Made by a program: the position numbers and the translations under genes. The notes beneath the pieces are model-generated. The model did no database searches. It saw only the letters and a program-made list of their open reading frames with translations, and was not told the DNA's origin. Below are positions 63,377 through 64,000 of a DNA stretch of 64,000 nucleotides, piece by piece. The stretch is from an uncultured Granulosicoccaceae bacterium. GTDB lineage: Bacteria > Pseudomonadota > Gammaproteobacteria > Granulosicoccales > Granulosicoccaceae. The stretch is taken from NCBI GenBank assembly GCA_937922675.1, contig CALAJN010000004.1:248001-312000 (forward strand), written 5' to 3'. The stretch's first letter is position 1; each line of letters opens with the position of its first letter.

Positions 63377-64000
63377 AGCCAGCCGGGTGGATCCTCGTGA
63401 TCACGTGCCTCGTCAAATTCTGACAAGAGCGCGCTACCGATCCGGTCAAGCTCTGCAAGCGATGAAGCAAAGGTACTACTCAAGGGGCCTGTTGCCGGTC
63501 CGGACAAGCGACCGTTGAGTTCACGCATCATGGGCATGGCGCCGTGGTCGGCAAAACGTCCCGAAGGCGTCACCACAGCCTGACGTTCAGCGGCGACTCG
63601 AAAGGCGGCTTGCACCTCTCGGTGTCGCGCTCTGGCTTGCGCCAGTGAAGCAGAGTGTTCGGCCAACAAGTGTGTATCCGTCAAGGCTTCATTGGTGTGC
63701 AGAAAGCCGAGCACACACCAGTAGTAGGCGTAGTCCCAGACCGTCTTCAGCGTCATCAGGCGGAAGTTTCCAAAGCCCGCGTACTGATTGCGGTAAAGCT
63801 CGAGCGTGCTGGCATGAATAGCCGCCAACCCGTGTTCGTGAGCGCGGCGCCGCGCGCGGGTATCCTCGCCCGACACGTCACGTTTGATCAGGTCGGTAAT
63901 GAAGGTATTGCCATAGGCAATGAAGTCCAGTCCCGGTGAGTAAAACGGGTCGACAAATTGCCCCGCCTCTCCAGTCAGGAACCAATCTCCCTTGTCACGC
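63334..64000 (-). CDS. Flavin-dependent (tryptophan-halogenase family) oxidoreductase, C-terminal part
   Basis: Only the last 222 codons are in the window. The frame runs open to the right edge and begins KGDWFLTGEAGQFVDPFYS, then PGLDFIAYGNTFITDLI. This is the conserved flavin-binding end of tryptophan-halogenase-like proteins of aryl polyene and xanthomonadin clusters. The flavin Rossmann motif and the WxWxIP halogenase motif are outside the window, so true halogenation cannot be confirmed. An internal ATG at 63876 is not the start. Confidence 0.82.
   Translation of the reverse strand, partial: RDKGDWFLTGEAGQFVDPFYSPGLDFIAYGNTFITDLIKRDVSGEDTRARRRAHEHGLAAIHASTLELYRNQYAGFGNFRLMTLKTVWDYAYYWCVLGFLHTNEALTDTHLLAEHSASLAQARARHREVQAAFRVAAERQAVVTPSGRFADHGAMPMMRELNGRLSGPATGPLSSTFASSLAELDRIGSALLSEFDEARDHEDPPGWLYDELPASPLRKAS

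Noticed and set aside
1-64000. CRISPR arrays, insertion sequences or prophage modules
   Set aside because: No regularly spaced repeats, transposase genes or phage structural genes were seen; the only mobile-element trace is the recombinase fragment at 25655-25878.

Overview
The window is GC-rich, densely coded bacterial DNA. It most resembles a chromosome of a marine or environmental gammaproteobacterium. Supporting points are recX-recA-pncC next to mutS, DNA polymerase II, BamE, two perfect gammaproteobacterial-type LexA boxes (CTGT-N8-ACAG), C3-sulfonate degradation genes and an aryl-polyene-type cluster. Genus cannot be fixed from the sequence alone. No rRNA, tRNA, CRISPR array or intact insertion sequence was seen.

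Left part (1-15.5 kb). The window opens inside imuB (translesion synthesis). Then come a divergent OtnK-family sugar-acid kinase, an FKBP/DUF1456 pair, and a BON-OmpA envelope protein followed by a membrane-anchored coiled-coil/helix-hairpin-helix protein. A secreted alpha/beta hydrolase is translationally coupled to a NatAB-type ABC exporter. A four-gene polyamine-type ABC importer (ATPase, binding protein, two permeases) follows, with two strong hairpins after the binding-protein gene.

Middle (15.5-39 kb). This stretch is rich in DNA maintenance genes: polB, LexA-controlled dnaE2, recX, LexA-controlled recA, pncC (CinA), mutS, nadK and recN, then bamE. Metabolic genes lie among them: malate synthase G, a P460-type cytochrome lipoprotein, a HAD hydrolase, an M24 peptidase, a CbiX-like chelatase, a zinc alcohol dehydrogenase and a KduD-like dehydrogenase. 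A decayed tyrosine recombinase resembling the C-terminus of an integron integrase sits just before dnaE2. ImuB and DnaE2, usually encoded together, are here about 24.6 kb apart.

39-47 kb. A compact operon (comD-comE-FMN oxidoreductase-hpsN) with an upstream LysR regulator encodes a plausible route from dihydroxypropanesulfonate through sulfolactate and sulfopyruvate to sulfoacetaldehyde. The FMN enzyme takes the place of the known sulfolactate dehydrogenases and is a candidate for a new one. A DHH phosphoesterase, a DUF924 protein, a hybrid histidine kinase and a DUF4410-like lipoprotein flank it.

47-64 kb. This is a biosynthetic cluster with aryl-polyene/xanthomonadin features: two free acyl carrier proteins, an AMP ligase, a ketosynthase, two hotdog dehydratases, three acyltransferases, a GT2 glycosyltransferase, a LolA-like carrier, an MMPL exporter and a flavin halogenase cut by the right edge. 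Unusually, it adjoins a fatty-acyl-AMP ligase fused to a carrier protein, a cytochrome P450 and a PhyH-type dioxygenase. One dehydratase is fused to a DUF374 acyltransferase. Genes are packed with 4-base overlaps, suggesting a few tightly coupled transcripts. The cluster continues beyond the window.
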